Shown in pieces: positions 35,211 through 47,300 of a DNA stretch of 64,000 nucleotides. The first letter of the stretch is position 1. Every line of letters starts with the position of its first letter. The notes beneath the pieces are model-generated. The model was not told the DNA's origin. It was given only the letters and a program-made list of their open reading frames with translations, and did not search any database. The position numbers were made by a program, and so were the translations under genes. The stretch is from contig CAJFCJ010000034.1 of assembly GCA_904063045.1 (NCBI GenBank), forward strand, positions 128,531 to 192,530. The letters run 5' to 3'. This DNA comes from Dimorphilus gyrociliatus. Lineage: Eukaryota; Annelida; Polychaeta; Dinophilidae.

Positions 35211-38200
35211 ATGAAACTATTGTGCTTTATACTTTCAATACATTTTGTGTATTTGGAGATTTGCCAAAAAAAAGACTTAAAGTTTGTAAAGATGTTTAAT
35301 CTTTTTTCTATTTTAATATTTCGTGTTATCTATCATCAAAATTCAGCTTGGAATTCTTAAGTAAAAATGTTAGTTTTCATCTATTAAATATATCTAACTA
35401 CGATAAATTTTCAATTGTTGGAGAATTAAATATTAAAATAGATGAATTGGACGTTTTATATTCAATACAATACGATTTTAATCATTATTTAAATCAATTT
35501 CAAGATGTATCATTAAGCATATGTTCAAAACTTGGCTACGATAATTTAAAAGTCAATGTATTTACATGTCGTCAATCTGAAAGTCAGGCTTTTTTATTTA
35601 TATTTTGAATTTCATTAATGATTTATTAATAAGTTTAATCTTTATTATAAAAGATCTAAATCGTATTTTACTTGTTTGCAATAAAGGAAATTGTAATATG
35701 TAAGTTTTTACATAAAGTTAATAATTCTGGTTATATAAATAAGTTACTTTCGTAAACAATTTTTAGAAAAAGTACTTTATCTTGTCGGAAAGATTTTTAT
35801 AAATCTTCTAAATTCTATTGCATAAGATGCTTTTTAAGAGAAAAACCATGTAACAAGAGAATGAATAATAACTATATTCTTAATAATCTATTAGATTTAT
35901 TCTATACCGGTTTAGATATATATTTTACTGAAATTTTCGGAGAGGATACCGAAAAACAATTAGCGTTTGTAAGATACGAGAATAAATCATATAGATTGTG
36001 CGCAAACGTTTCACATGATTACGAATATTATGGTTGTAGTTCGACTTATTGTGACTATGAATCGGACGTCTCTTATATGGTTGAAAAACAAGCGATACTA
36101 GTCACTTCCAATACGAGTCAAGGAAAAGTTGCTAAAACTTCGTTCATGTTCTCTGCGAATGACGGACTTTCAAATACCCATTTCAATATTATAAACAACT
36201 GTATAACAATCAATCTTTATTATACTGAGGAAAAAGGTTTCTTTCGTTAACTATCTTTTTCTATATATAGAAAATTCATAATTAATCAGATATGGAAATA
36301 ACTTATAATTTCTCATCAAATTCTAATAGAACAAATCTGGAAAATCCCTTAAAAGCTACAATATATAGCAGAAGCTTTGGTCCTATTGATATCATTTTGA
36401 AAAAGATATTAAACCAAGGTAGATAATTAAAATATGAATTTTACTTTTTCAATTGACCTTTGACATTAAAAATGTTCAAAGATGTTAGCGCAGTACACGG
36501 ATATTCAGTATGTAAATATAATCTAACACTCTACGACGTCTACTTTGAGAGATGTTCAGATAATAATGAAATAATTAACTTTGGCGGATCCTTTTATGTA
36601 GAATTTAAAGCACATGGTATTAGTTTGCTAAAGAGACGTTTATCTATGCTACCTAAAGAAGATACAACATGTCTAAAATTCTATTGTATAGTTAAACAAC
36701 AAAAAACTAAATCAACGTTTCGATTATCAAAATATAATTCAATATTCTATAAGGATAATCTATTTAAGCCGAGATTATTTATTGGTACTTTGGAAGCTTA
36801 TTATCAAAATGGTTGGAAGAAAATTCTGGCATTTCATCTACAATATAACGATATTCAAGTTATTATACATATACAGTATAGAGTATTTCATTTCTATTGT
36901 ATATTTTTAAGGTTGCTTGTAAATATTTCGGATATAAATATGGAACTATAGATACTATTGATCAAAAATTTGATTTTTATATAAATAAAAGATACGCCAT
37001 TATGAATTGTACTGATAAGAAACTTTTAGATAATTGTAAATTATCATCAGATTCAAATTTAATTGCCAAATTTTTACCATCTATTGCAAGATACGCTAAT
37101 CTTCCAACTGTTGTTATTACATGTACAAATGCCATTAAATTTGGTTTATATACTATTTTTCTCTGTTATACTATAGTTTCTTTTAATTAATAATTCTTTT
37201 CAGAATGTCTTATGAAGAATTCAATGATTTACAAGAAGAAATGCTATTATTTTTTCCCATCAGAATTACGTTTAAATCATACTGAATCGAATAGTCTATG
37301 TTCAAAACATAACTTATCTACTATATCTATATCTGCATTTGATGAAATTCAATTTTTAAGAATTTTTCTACTTTATATGTCTAGTCAGTTCAATTCGAAA
37401 GTTGAATTTGAAAGTATTCCTTTAAGTTGGATTAAAGCTATTCTTTATTTATACTTTCTATTCAAGTGTTCCATCTTTTATAGATATTTCATGGGAAAGA
37501 GATATAAGTCAGAAACCTATTCTTACTTCTGGTAACGTTCCAGTTTCTCTTACGTCACCTTGGCACTTTCCTTCAATTAAGTCCAGGTTTTGCAAATATA
37601 AAAACACATGTAAAATAGCGTTACCAACGGTTTCTTCATTATCTAGGTTAAGCTGTTTGAAATATCTTGTTAAAAAGGAAAAAATGATTAATAAACTTGT
37701 AAATTGTGCAAAGTATAATCCTGATAAAGGATTAATAAGTGAATCTTGTTCAAAGAAGCATTTTAATACAGTTATTTGTCAAAACTTTTTAAGTAATATC
37801 ATTGTTCAAAACTGTAGAAAACGATTGTGATAATTAAAAAAACATACAGCTCTATCTAGCCAATCAAATTCGAAAGAAACTCTTTCATTAACGCCTTTAA
37901 AAGAAATGGAAATAACTTTAAAGAACAATATGTTTCTTTGCAAATCGGATGACATATACATCAATTCGATTTATCAATGCGATAATCAAATTGATTGTCT
38001 TAGCGGCGAAGATGAAATAAATTGTACAGAAACAAAGACATTCTTTTGTTCAACTAACGAGACAATATCTGTAAAATATATCTGCGATTATGTAGTTAAT
38101 TGTAAAAACGGTATTGACGAACTAGATTGCGGTAGATAATTTTTCAACTATTATTCAAAAGTTTTGTCTTTTTTACATATTCTTTCTATTTTTAGAATTT

Positions 38201-41184
38201 GAAGAATGTTACGAAAAGTTGTTATAAAATTATTAAAAACATCTAATTTCTAACAATTTCTAATATTTAAATTAAATAGAAAAAGATGCAAAAATCATCA
38301 ATGTACTAAACTTGAAAATTTCTGTAATGGTGAATATAATTGCTTAGATAAAAGTGATGAACAATGCTCTTATTGTAATTTCTATTCAATTCTTTTTGTA
38401 TTGTTTATATAAAAGGAATAATTACTTAATTAAATATCATTAGCTTCTTGTAGTATTGATACTTTGTTTTGCGATAACGAATGTATCCCAAGATCATCTA
38501 GTTGTGACTTGTACGAACATTGCGACGATCGATCGGACGAGAACGCAGAAAATTGCTTTTTAAGAGGTATACTCTCTATTCAAACTCGTTAATCTACTGT
38601 TTTTTTAATATATTTATAGGCAATGGAACTTATTGCAACTATAACAAATTGTTTAAGAACACATTGATAAGCAAAAACCATTGCCATTTAAGATACAACT
38701 CTAAAGGATTTTTATTAACTAAGCCATTATTTCCATTATATCAATTATCCAATTGCTATAAAACATTGTGTAATCATGGAGAATTTAAATGCGCTGAAGA
38801 AGGATATTGTATATCTATTCGGAATGTTTGCGATGGTATCAATCATTGTTCTTTAGGAGAAGACGAACGTCATTGCGGTATTCTCGCAAATCATTATTTT
38901 ACAGTTATTCTTATTTCTAAATTGAAACATGATGTTGCATTGCAGAGAGATTTAAACCTAAAGGCTTTTTCTTGTGCAAAATGAATAAGACTTATGTAAA
39001 TATAAGTAACGTTTGCGACGATATAGTTGATTGTTTTGATGGATCGGATGAAATGTACTGCAATGTATTCTTTCAATGTCCTTACAACTGCATTTGTAAG
39101 ACTAGTTTTCAAGTCGAGTGCAATTTTCTCGATAAAATTGAAAACAACGTGAACATTTGGACGAAAATTTTCGTAAAGACGCTAACAATCAATGGTGGAA
39201 GGCGTCTAAACGAAACGTTACATTTCTTCAATAATCTCTCTTTAGTTTATCTGAACGTTTCGAACAGTTTGATTGATTTGAACGAATTGAAGGATTTTTA
39301 TCCAAATCTTGTTATTCTGGATTTAAGCTATACGAAACAAACATTAATAAATTCCAGTCATTTAAAAACTTATAAGAAACTGCAAAATCTAATTCTGGAA
39401 GGAAATTTGTTGAAAGTTTTAGATTCGACTACGTTTTTTAATGAAAAAATGAAATTTCTCGATTTATCTAAAATGGAAATTGAAAATATCAAAGAAAATT
39501 CATTTTCAACATTAAATCAATTAACTCATTTGAAAATATCGAATTCATTAATTCAGAATATTGATGAAAAAGCATTTATTTCATTAGAAAAATTGATTTA
39601 TTTAAATTTAAATAGAACAGAATTTATTGAATATTCAAAATTTTCTTTTGTAAAATATTTACAAGTTGTAGAAGTGATTGAAACAGATGTTTATCATATT
39701 TGTTGTTTGGCAAGAGAACATTGTAAATTTTTAAATAGATGTATTTTACCTAAAACATCAAAAGAGAAATTCTTTAGTTGTTCGGATTTGTTTTCATCAG
39801 TTTTAAAAAGAGTGTTTCTATGGATTTTTTTAATTTGTTCATTTATAGGGAATATATTTTGTTATGTATTAAAGTTTCAAACATATTCAAAATCTATACA
39901 TATTTTCTATTTAAATTTATTCTTTTGCGATTGGTTAATGAGCTTTTATCTATTGATTTTGGGTTGTACCGATATCTATTATCGTGGTAAATATATTGAA
40001 TTTGACGAAATATGGCGTCAAAGTCCTTTATGTATTTTCTCTGGATTGCTTGCTAGTATATCATCGCTAGGCTCGTCCTTATCAATCTTTGCAATAACGA
40101 TAGACAGATTTCTCTCAATTACATCCCTTGTTCAAAAGAATAAAATTAACTTCAAGCTCATGCTATTACCCGTATACGTAATTTTATTAAGTTTTTCAAT
40201 TGGTCCATTACTACTGAATAAGGTTAATACAAAACATAAAAAATCATAGAGAAAACTATTAACAATAGATATTTTACAAAAGAATTTCTATTCTCGTTCA
40301 CCGATTTGTTTTTCATTACATTTAACTAATGAAGAATACGTTGGATGGCATTTTTCATTCGCTATATATGGAATATTTATTTTGTTAATTAATCTAAGTG
40401 TTGTAGTCCTATATATTTTAATTTTAAGAGATGTTTTGGAAAAGTTGAAATTCTCTTCAAAATACTTTGAGAGAAATCAAACTGGAAGAGTAATATTTAA
40501 TAGTGCAATTATAGCATTTACAAATATTATTTGTTGGATTCCAATATCATTTTTAAGTTTATTATCCATATCTGGAAAGGCGTCTATTGGAAGTGATATT
40601 TTCCCTTGGATATCAATATTTGTATTACCGCTTAATTCGATTTCTAATCCAATTTTATATTCGAATTTTGAGATTCAATTTTTGTTTAAGAAGAGAAAAA
40701 TTAAGAAAGAAAACATTCGTCTAGAATTATCAACAACAATAAAACAGGAGACGATAAACACATGTTTAATATCAATTAAACAATTCCTTAATTTCTACTT
40801 TGATGAATTATTAAATGAATTTTATGTATTGAATGTTAAAATTGAGGATAATTTCAAAAATATATATTATTTATATCAATCATGTAAGAATATTGTTCAA
40901 ATTATTCATATTTCGCATTTATACGATTTATCATTCTGCGGAAAATTTGAAGATAAATCTTCAAAAGTAAAATATCTAATTTGCATAGAATATTCAAATA
41001 ATTCAACTTGAATTCTTTCTCTATATAGCTAATGGGCAATGGAATGTGTTTGTTGAATTACAACAGTTTAAAGTTAAAAACCGACGAGAATGTTTATTTA
41101 GATATTATTTCATTAGGACTATTTATAAGAAAGAAACTACAGAAACACCATAAGTTTGTTCGTCAAAAGGAAAAGGATACTTAA
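35211..41184 (+). CDS. Receptor F: SRCR-like/CTLD/LDLa/LRR/7TM receptor with kinase-like tail (GRL101 type)
   Basis: Starts with a signal peptide (MKLLCFILSIHFVYLEIC). Modules in order: SRCR-like (ICSKLGYDNLK), cysteine motif FYCIRCFLREKPC, a second SRCR-like unit (ACKYFGYKYG ... LDNC, 36.9 kb), C-type lectin domain (KKCYYFFPSELRLN ... VICQNFL, 37.2-37.8 kb) and about six LDLa modules (37906-39062). Then come LRRs with a cysteine cap (CCLAREHC) and a rhodopsin-like 7TM with IDRF at the TM3 end, CWIPIS in TM6 and NPILYS in TM7. Well-fixed 3' exons are 38946..40222, 40283..40966 and 41029..41184 (introns 60 and 62 bp). The tail carries LSFCGKF and DIISLGLFIRKKLQK, shared with the other loci. 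No stop or frameshift was found, so this is the best intact member. GRL101-like receptors are orphan; glycan or lipoprotein ligands are only suggested by the ectodomain. Confidence 0.8.
38795..39567 (+). repeat. 773-bp block shared with receptor G, copy in F
   Basis: Identical as far as I can read to 48527-49299, covering an LDLa end, a 68-bp intron, a full LDLa and half of the LRRs. Similarity stops sharply in mid-LRR after the codon for D in NID. Confidence 0.92.
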
Positions 41185-41325
41185 AAGTAGACTCTATTTC
41201 TTTTAATATTTAAATGAATTAAGTTATTTAATACTTGAAAAAAAATTACGAATAAATTAATTAAAACGATATTAAATAGCTTCACTTTTCGTTCAACACC
41301 AATAAAACTATATTATTGTTGTTTT

Positions 41326-44300
41326 TTGACATTTTATGATCAACTATGCTATGTTTTCTTATATTCAATCTCTTTCAATTCTGTCTTCAAATATACTGCA
41401 AAAGATGTTCATATCAAAAGTAAATTGAAGGATATAACATTCTTTAATTATAATTTGATCTATACTTTTTCAATCTTTATACTTTTATTAGAGTCAATTT
41501 CTTTAGTACAAAATTTCAATATGATATTTTATCTCCATTCGAAAATAATTCAAAATGGATTCTAGGGATATTAATAGCTAAATTTCCAAATAATAATTAT
41601 ACAATTAACTATAAATTACCGGATTTTACTTTTACGAGAAAATATCTTAACGAAATTTGTAAAAATATGGGTTACGATCATTTGAAATCTAATCTTTATC
41701 CTTGTAAAAATGATAATAAAACTAAAGAAGTTATTGACTTGAAATGTTATAAATCAAAGAAAAAAATCATCAATTGTCAATTGTATTGAAATTTTTGAAT
41801 ATCATTCTACTAAAATTATTATTTTGTATATTGTTAATTTTATAGGAATATCCCTAGAAATTGCTCGGAAAATAGGAGAAATACAGAATCTAGTAATATC
41901 TATTGTATTCAATGCTTTAAGCAAACTTATCCTTGTAAGGGAAGATAAATTCACTATTATATTTAGATAATATTAATAAAATAATCTCTCTCTTCTTCTT
42001 CTCGAAAGATATCTTCTTTAGTTCAAGCGGAGAGTTTAATCATTATCCTTATATTGCTTATTTGAGATATAGTCTTAAAACTTTTATGGTCTGTTATAAT
42101 TCTACAAGTGAAGAGGAGTGTTCAATAGGAATTTGTGGAAGAAATTCAAATATAAGTAAACGGTTAAGCTCTGTTGCGTATTCTCTAAATGTAGTAATTG
42201 AGGAAAGAATTGAAGAGAATATTTTCGCCATTATATCAAGAAATACAAACAAAGCAATATTGAAAAAATTGAATTTTGATGATTGTCAACAAATTCTTTT
42301 ATCAAATCATTTCAATAAAAGTATAATTTTAATATGACAATTGAATTAATGATTGTTTTACTCTTCATTTTTTTCTTATTATAAATAAAATATAGATTTT
42401 CTATTTTCATCCAAACAAAACTCTTTAATTGAACAATTAAATGAATTGAATCGAATTAATGATTCAATGATTATTAGAAAATCTAATGAAAAAATTATCT
42501 TTACTCCTCATTCGCTATGCTATAGTTCTAGTAGAGATGTTTTCTTTGGAGTAATTATGAATGTTTGCGGTACATCGGAAATTCTCTTCGAGTATGGTGT
42601 AGATATTTCAGTTGCGAAGAGAAGAGCTCAAAAAATTTTTGTTTCTTATTTAATCAATTCAACATTCCAATCTGGACAGATTATCTGCTACTACGCCATT
42701 TGTAGAGATATTGAAAATATTAGAAAGAGTTTAGTAATAATTAATTAATTAATTAATTAACTAATTACAACAGAAATCTCATTTAGAAAAGAATATTTAT
42801 TTTTCAACTGAATTGCAAAACTCTGAACATTTTCCTTTTCAACCTGAAAAGATCTTTTCAAAATCCGGTTCTTTCCAATATAACAATGGAAATAGTAAAC
42901 CATTCTATATTATGCCGTCTTTTCTTGAAGGAAATTACATGTTTAAGGTTTATTACGTCATTTTTCTTGTAAAATCATTCATTAAAACTATACATTTACT
43001 TTAAAAAGTACACTTGTGAAAAATTTGGTAGAAAATCGGCTGTAATAAAATCAATAAAATATTCATATCTTTCGAATCATATTATGGAAAACTGCCTAGA
43101 AAATGCAACCAGTTCAAAATGTCAAAGTCTAGAGGAAATGTTTAGAAAGCACTTTGAAATGACTTTATCCTATCCAATATATTATTTAACGTGTTTAATG
43201 AAGAAACCTCAATTTAATTCTAATACTTTAAACTGGAGGAATCAATTTATCTACTTTTTCAAAAATAAGAAACCTCTATTACAGAAGGAAATCATAAAAA
43301 AGTGTCACGATAAAAAACTGGATGTTTTAACGTTCAATTCATGGGAGAAAGTCAATTTTTTACTTCAAAGTTTGAAATATCTTAATGAAACAGCAGTTAC
43401 TTACGCAGGTTATCTCTTATAGAAGTATGTTTTACTCTTAATAAAGAATTATTAATGTAGATGTAGCTTTAATTGAAGATCAGTACAAATATTCCATTTT
43501 TGCTCCTGAAAAATCTCATTTAGGTTCATTAGCCGTTAAACGTAACAACATTTTTAGATTAAACAGGTAAATTATTATCTATATACTGTATATATACAGT
43601 ATATAAATTTATATATAAAGTAAACTTTATAAAAATATGGACACCGTAAATTTTGATAGGCCAACTTTTAATTAACGGTTAAAACTGTTTTTTCGCTGTA
43701 AATTATTTATTTTGGTCTAAATTTCTATAAAAAAAAAGGTTATATTCACGTAATATTGAAAAAAAATTGACGAAATTATAATATTTATGAATATTATAAG
43801 CAAAATATTTTTGGTTATTTTCATCAATTTTTTCTTTATTTGGCCTCACGTCATAATTATTGGAACAGTCACTTGACATCCGGTTTGGCATTCATCAGGA
43901 TCTGGGAACGGTCACAATACACCCAGAGTTAATCCCAAATACAAGAAAGTGAGCGGAGTGACTGCAACAAACTCTTCAACCGTCACACTGTTACCCTTAG
44001 TGGTTTTTGAGACTAACAACAAGAGGGTGTCCGCATTGATGGATGCAGGTTCACAGATCTCGATGGTCATAAGGGAGTGTGCAGCCAGACTCAACCTAAA
44101 CAAGGTCGGACAGGTACACCTACAGTTGTGTACACTCCTAGGAGAGGAAAAGGCTGTAGCAGATGTAGTAATAATTCCTCTACCAAACAAACTAGGTGTC
44201 ATAGAAGCAGTTGTTAGAGAAAAAACTCATAGAAGTCCATCAAGAAGAAGAAACGGTAGAGATAAATTGGGAAGAGAAACCTACTTCCGTAAGAATACCA

Positions 44301-47300
44301 GAAGTAATTGGCCGTCTAGATTTGGTAATAGGTATGGATAGGTGGGATCTACACATGCAACAAGGCAACGTGTGTCTTGGCACTAGGGGCATAGTGAAAT
44401 ACCCATTGGGTTGGGCTTGCAGTGGCAAGAAGACCCAGGATTCTATAAGTCTGTTTACGCAAGCAGAACTGAGAATCATCAGCTGTATCACAATACAATC
44501 AGATGAGTCACAGGAAACCCTAGTAGATGATGGTGAAATCATAGCTAGGGATGACTATAGCGAGAAAAGGCTTAGCCTAAACGATGTAAAAGCTCTTGAG
44601 CAATTCAAGAAGGAATTTGATGCTCAGGAGTTAAAGGCTGCCATCCCATTCAAAGGGAATGTCAGGGATCTGACACTAAATCGGGCACTGGCTGAGCGTA
44701 GAGTGAGGAGTCTCTTAATGAGATTCAAAAGAGACCCAGTGTATGAAAGGGATTATGACAGGTCTGTATATGAATATATTGAGCAGGGTTTCGCCACTGA
44801 GGCAGGCCCAATCGATGTGGCCTGGTATATTCCACACCACGGTGTTGCCAACCCTAAGAAGGACACCATAAGAGTGGTGTTCGACTGCAAGGCTCAGTAC
44901 AAAGGGTTGGGACTAAATGATGTGACTGGTCCAAATCATTTGAACGACCTATACGATATTCTGATAAGCTGGAGCAGAGGGCTCTTCTTTATCGTGGCAG
45001 ACATCAAGAAGATGTTCTGCCAGGTTAAAATAAGGGAGAAAGATCTGCCCTACTTTGCATTCCTCTACTGGGAGAAATCAGTAAGGAATAAAACAATGAA
45101 CAATGTCAAGACTTTTGTCATGACAAGACATGTTTTTGGGGCCACATCGAGCATTCATTGCATGTCGAGCTCTAAGTACATTGCTCCAGGAGAGTGACTG
45201 GCTCTCACAGGAAGCAAAACAGACAGTGATTAACCATTTCTACGTGGATGATCTATTGTTAATGGCTGCCAGTAATACTAATAATTAATATTACTAATAA
45301 GTTGGATGCATTCACAAGAAACAGAATAAGATACATTACCAGTAACTCAAACCCTTCTTCTTGGAAAAGGATTGAAGGCAAGACAAATCCAGCTGATCTC
45401 GGTACCAGAAGGAGGAAGCATTCAGATGAACAATGGCTGACACCTGTTATATCAGGTATGACTCAGTGCGTATCTCTGGGGAACATCTTTAGACCATTTT
45501 CCCATGACTGGGAAAAGATGGCACACCGGGATATGCCAGTATACCAACAAAGAAGACTGGCAATAGCCTACCTGTTGAGGGACAAGCAAAGAAGTAATTC
45601 GGGCAAGAAGTTCCCGGAGCTGGAACCATTTAAAGACTCCTACAGAGTTATCCAAATAAACGGAAGATTGAGAAATGCTCACAGGATGCCATATGATGCA
45701 CGGCACCCCATCCTGATAACAAGAACAACAGGCTTGTTTAGAGCCATAGTGTTCACAGCTCACAAAGAAGCAGCACATCAGGGTGTACAAAAGACCAGGG
45801 CATGGATCAGAAAGCCATTCTGGTTACATAAAGGCACAGCCCAGATAAAGACCATAGTTGAAACATGCCCCTACTGCATATGATATAAGACAAACAGGAC
45901 TTACAGTATTCGGCAAGCTCCTCTACCAAATGTGTGCACTGAGAAACCACTACGACCCTTTAGAAATGTAGGAGTAGATCACGCGGGACCATATCACACT
46001 GATGAAGGCGAACAAAGGTTTGTTTTGCTCATAGCATGCTACCAAACTAGGGCAGTGCACCTGGAGAGCTGTACATCAACAACCTTTGCATACATAAAGG
46101 AAGCATGGACTAGGTTTATGGCAAGATGAGGTCACCCAGAGAATGTACACTCAGATGGAGCTGGAGCATTTAGGAGATTGTCTGACGAAATGGAGAGAGC
46201 AGGAATCTGCTGGAAACTAATACCGGCTAATTCTCCTCAAAGAGGAGGATTATGGGAATCTTTAGTAAAACCAGTCAAGAGTACCTTGCAAGTTCTAAAT
46301 AAGGAGACACCGACAGAGGAAAGCCTAAGGACAGCAATCACTGTGACCGAAAGTATTGTCAACCAAAGACCATTGACAACTATCCTGGAGGACCATAAAG
46401 AAATTCCCCTCACTCCAGCATCTTTCCCATGGATTCAATCCAAGGAAAGGAACGAAATGAGAAGCTCCTATGAGCAAATCAAATTGATCAGGTCTATGCT
46501 GGAGAGAAGATGGTTCCAGGAATACACATCCACTTTACAGGCTACCTCGAAATGGCACAAGCAGAGTGGGCGAATCCCAAAGGTCAACGATCTGGTAGTC
46601 TTAGTCAGTGACTCCTTAAGACGCCATGATTGGAAAATAGGGCGCGTATGGAGAATAAAAAAGTTCGCGGATGGGCAACCCAGAAATTTACAGATTCTCA
46701 CAGAAAGGTCCTTGGTATGGCGAGACCCAAGAAGGGTAGTTCCCTTCTAAAGAAACGTAAGGTTCTTTAGGAGGGGGGGAGTGTTAGAGAACTTCCAGAT
46801 CTCTAGAGTTAAATGTGTGTAGATACACGTGATTATATCGATACCAATTAGTAGTCAATTAGAATACAGCAACCGTTTGATACGGTTACATACAGTAAAT
46901 TATATCGTTTTGTAATCGTAGAAGAACCGATCTTCAACAGGAGAAAAAGTTTCTGTCTTCAGATGATCAGAGATAATCTACACACTGGTCTAAAGTAATT
47001 TTCACTGATGAGGCTAGATTCTCACTGAGTGGGCCAGATGATTTTCATACATGGACCAAAGATGGCAAAAAGAAATGCAACCAAATAAGAAAAAAAAAAT
47101 CAATAAAACATTACATAATATAAAAAAAAAAAAATGATGTAAAATCTTACCTAAATCATATTTGAAAGATAATTATATATAAATTTAAGTTTCATTTTTA
47201 GTATGTTGGCCTATTCAAAATTCGAGGTGTTCCATTTTTTATGAAGATTACTTTATATACATTATATATTCTCCTATTCTACGTTCAAATAGAGATTGTG

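Larger units (their letters stand above)
43637..47235 (+). mobile_element. Decayed Tc1/mariner-like element (host of the BEL insertion)
   Basis: Imperfect terminal inverted repeats of about 29 bp lie at 43637-43665 (TGGACACC...GGCCAAC) and 47205-47235 (GTTGGCC...GGTGTTCCA). Inside the right end, 46980-47079 encodes a Tc1-type transposase piece with the second catalytic aspartate (WSKVIFTDEARFSLSG). Most of the transposase is gone. TA lies at the left edge, but the right edge is not a clean TA. The whole element sits inside an intron of receptor G. Confidence 0.7.

Noticed and set aside
38894-39112. Minus-strand 72-codon frame, repeated at 48626-48844
   Set aside because: Its duplication is explained by the shared 773-bp block; it is antisense to LDLa and LRR exons.
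43912-44202. Minus-strand frame over the degenerate BEL element
   Set aside because: Antisense shadow of protease/RT coding sequence.
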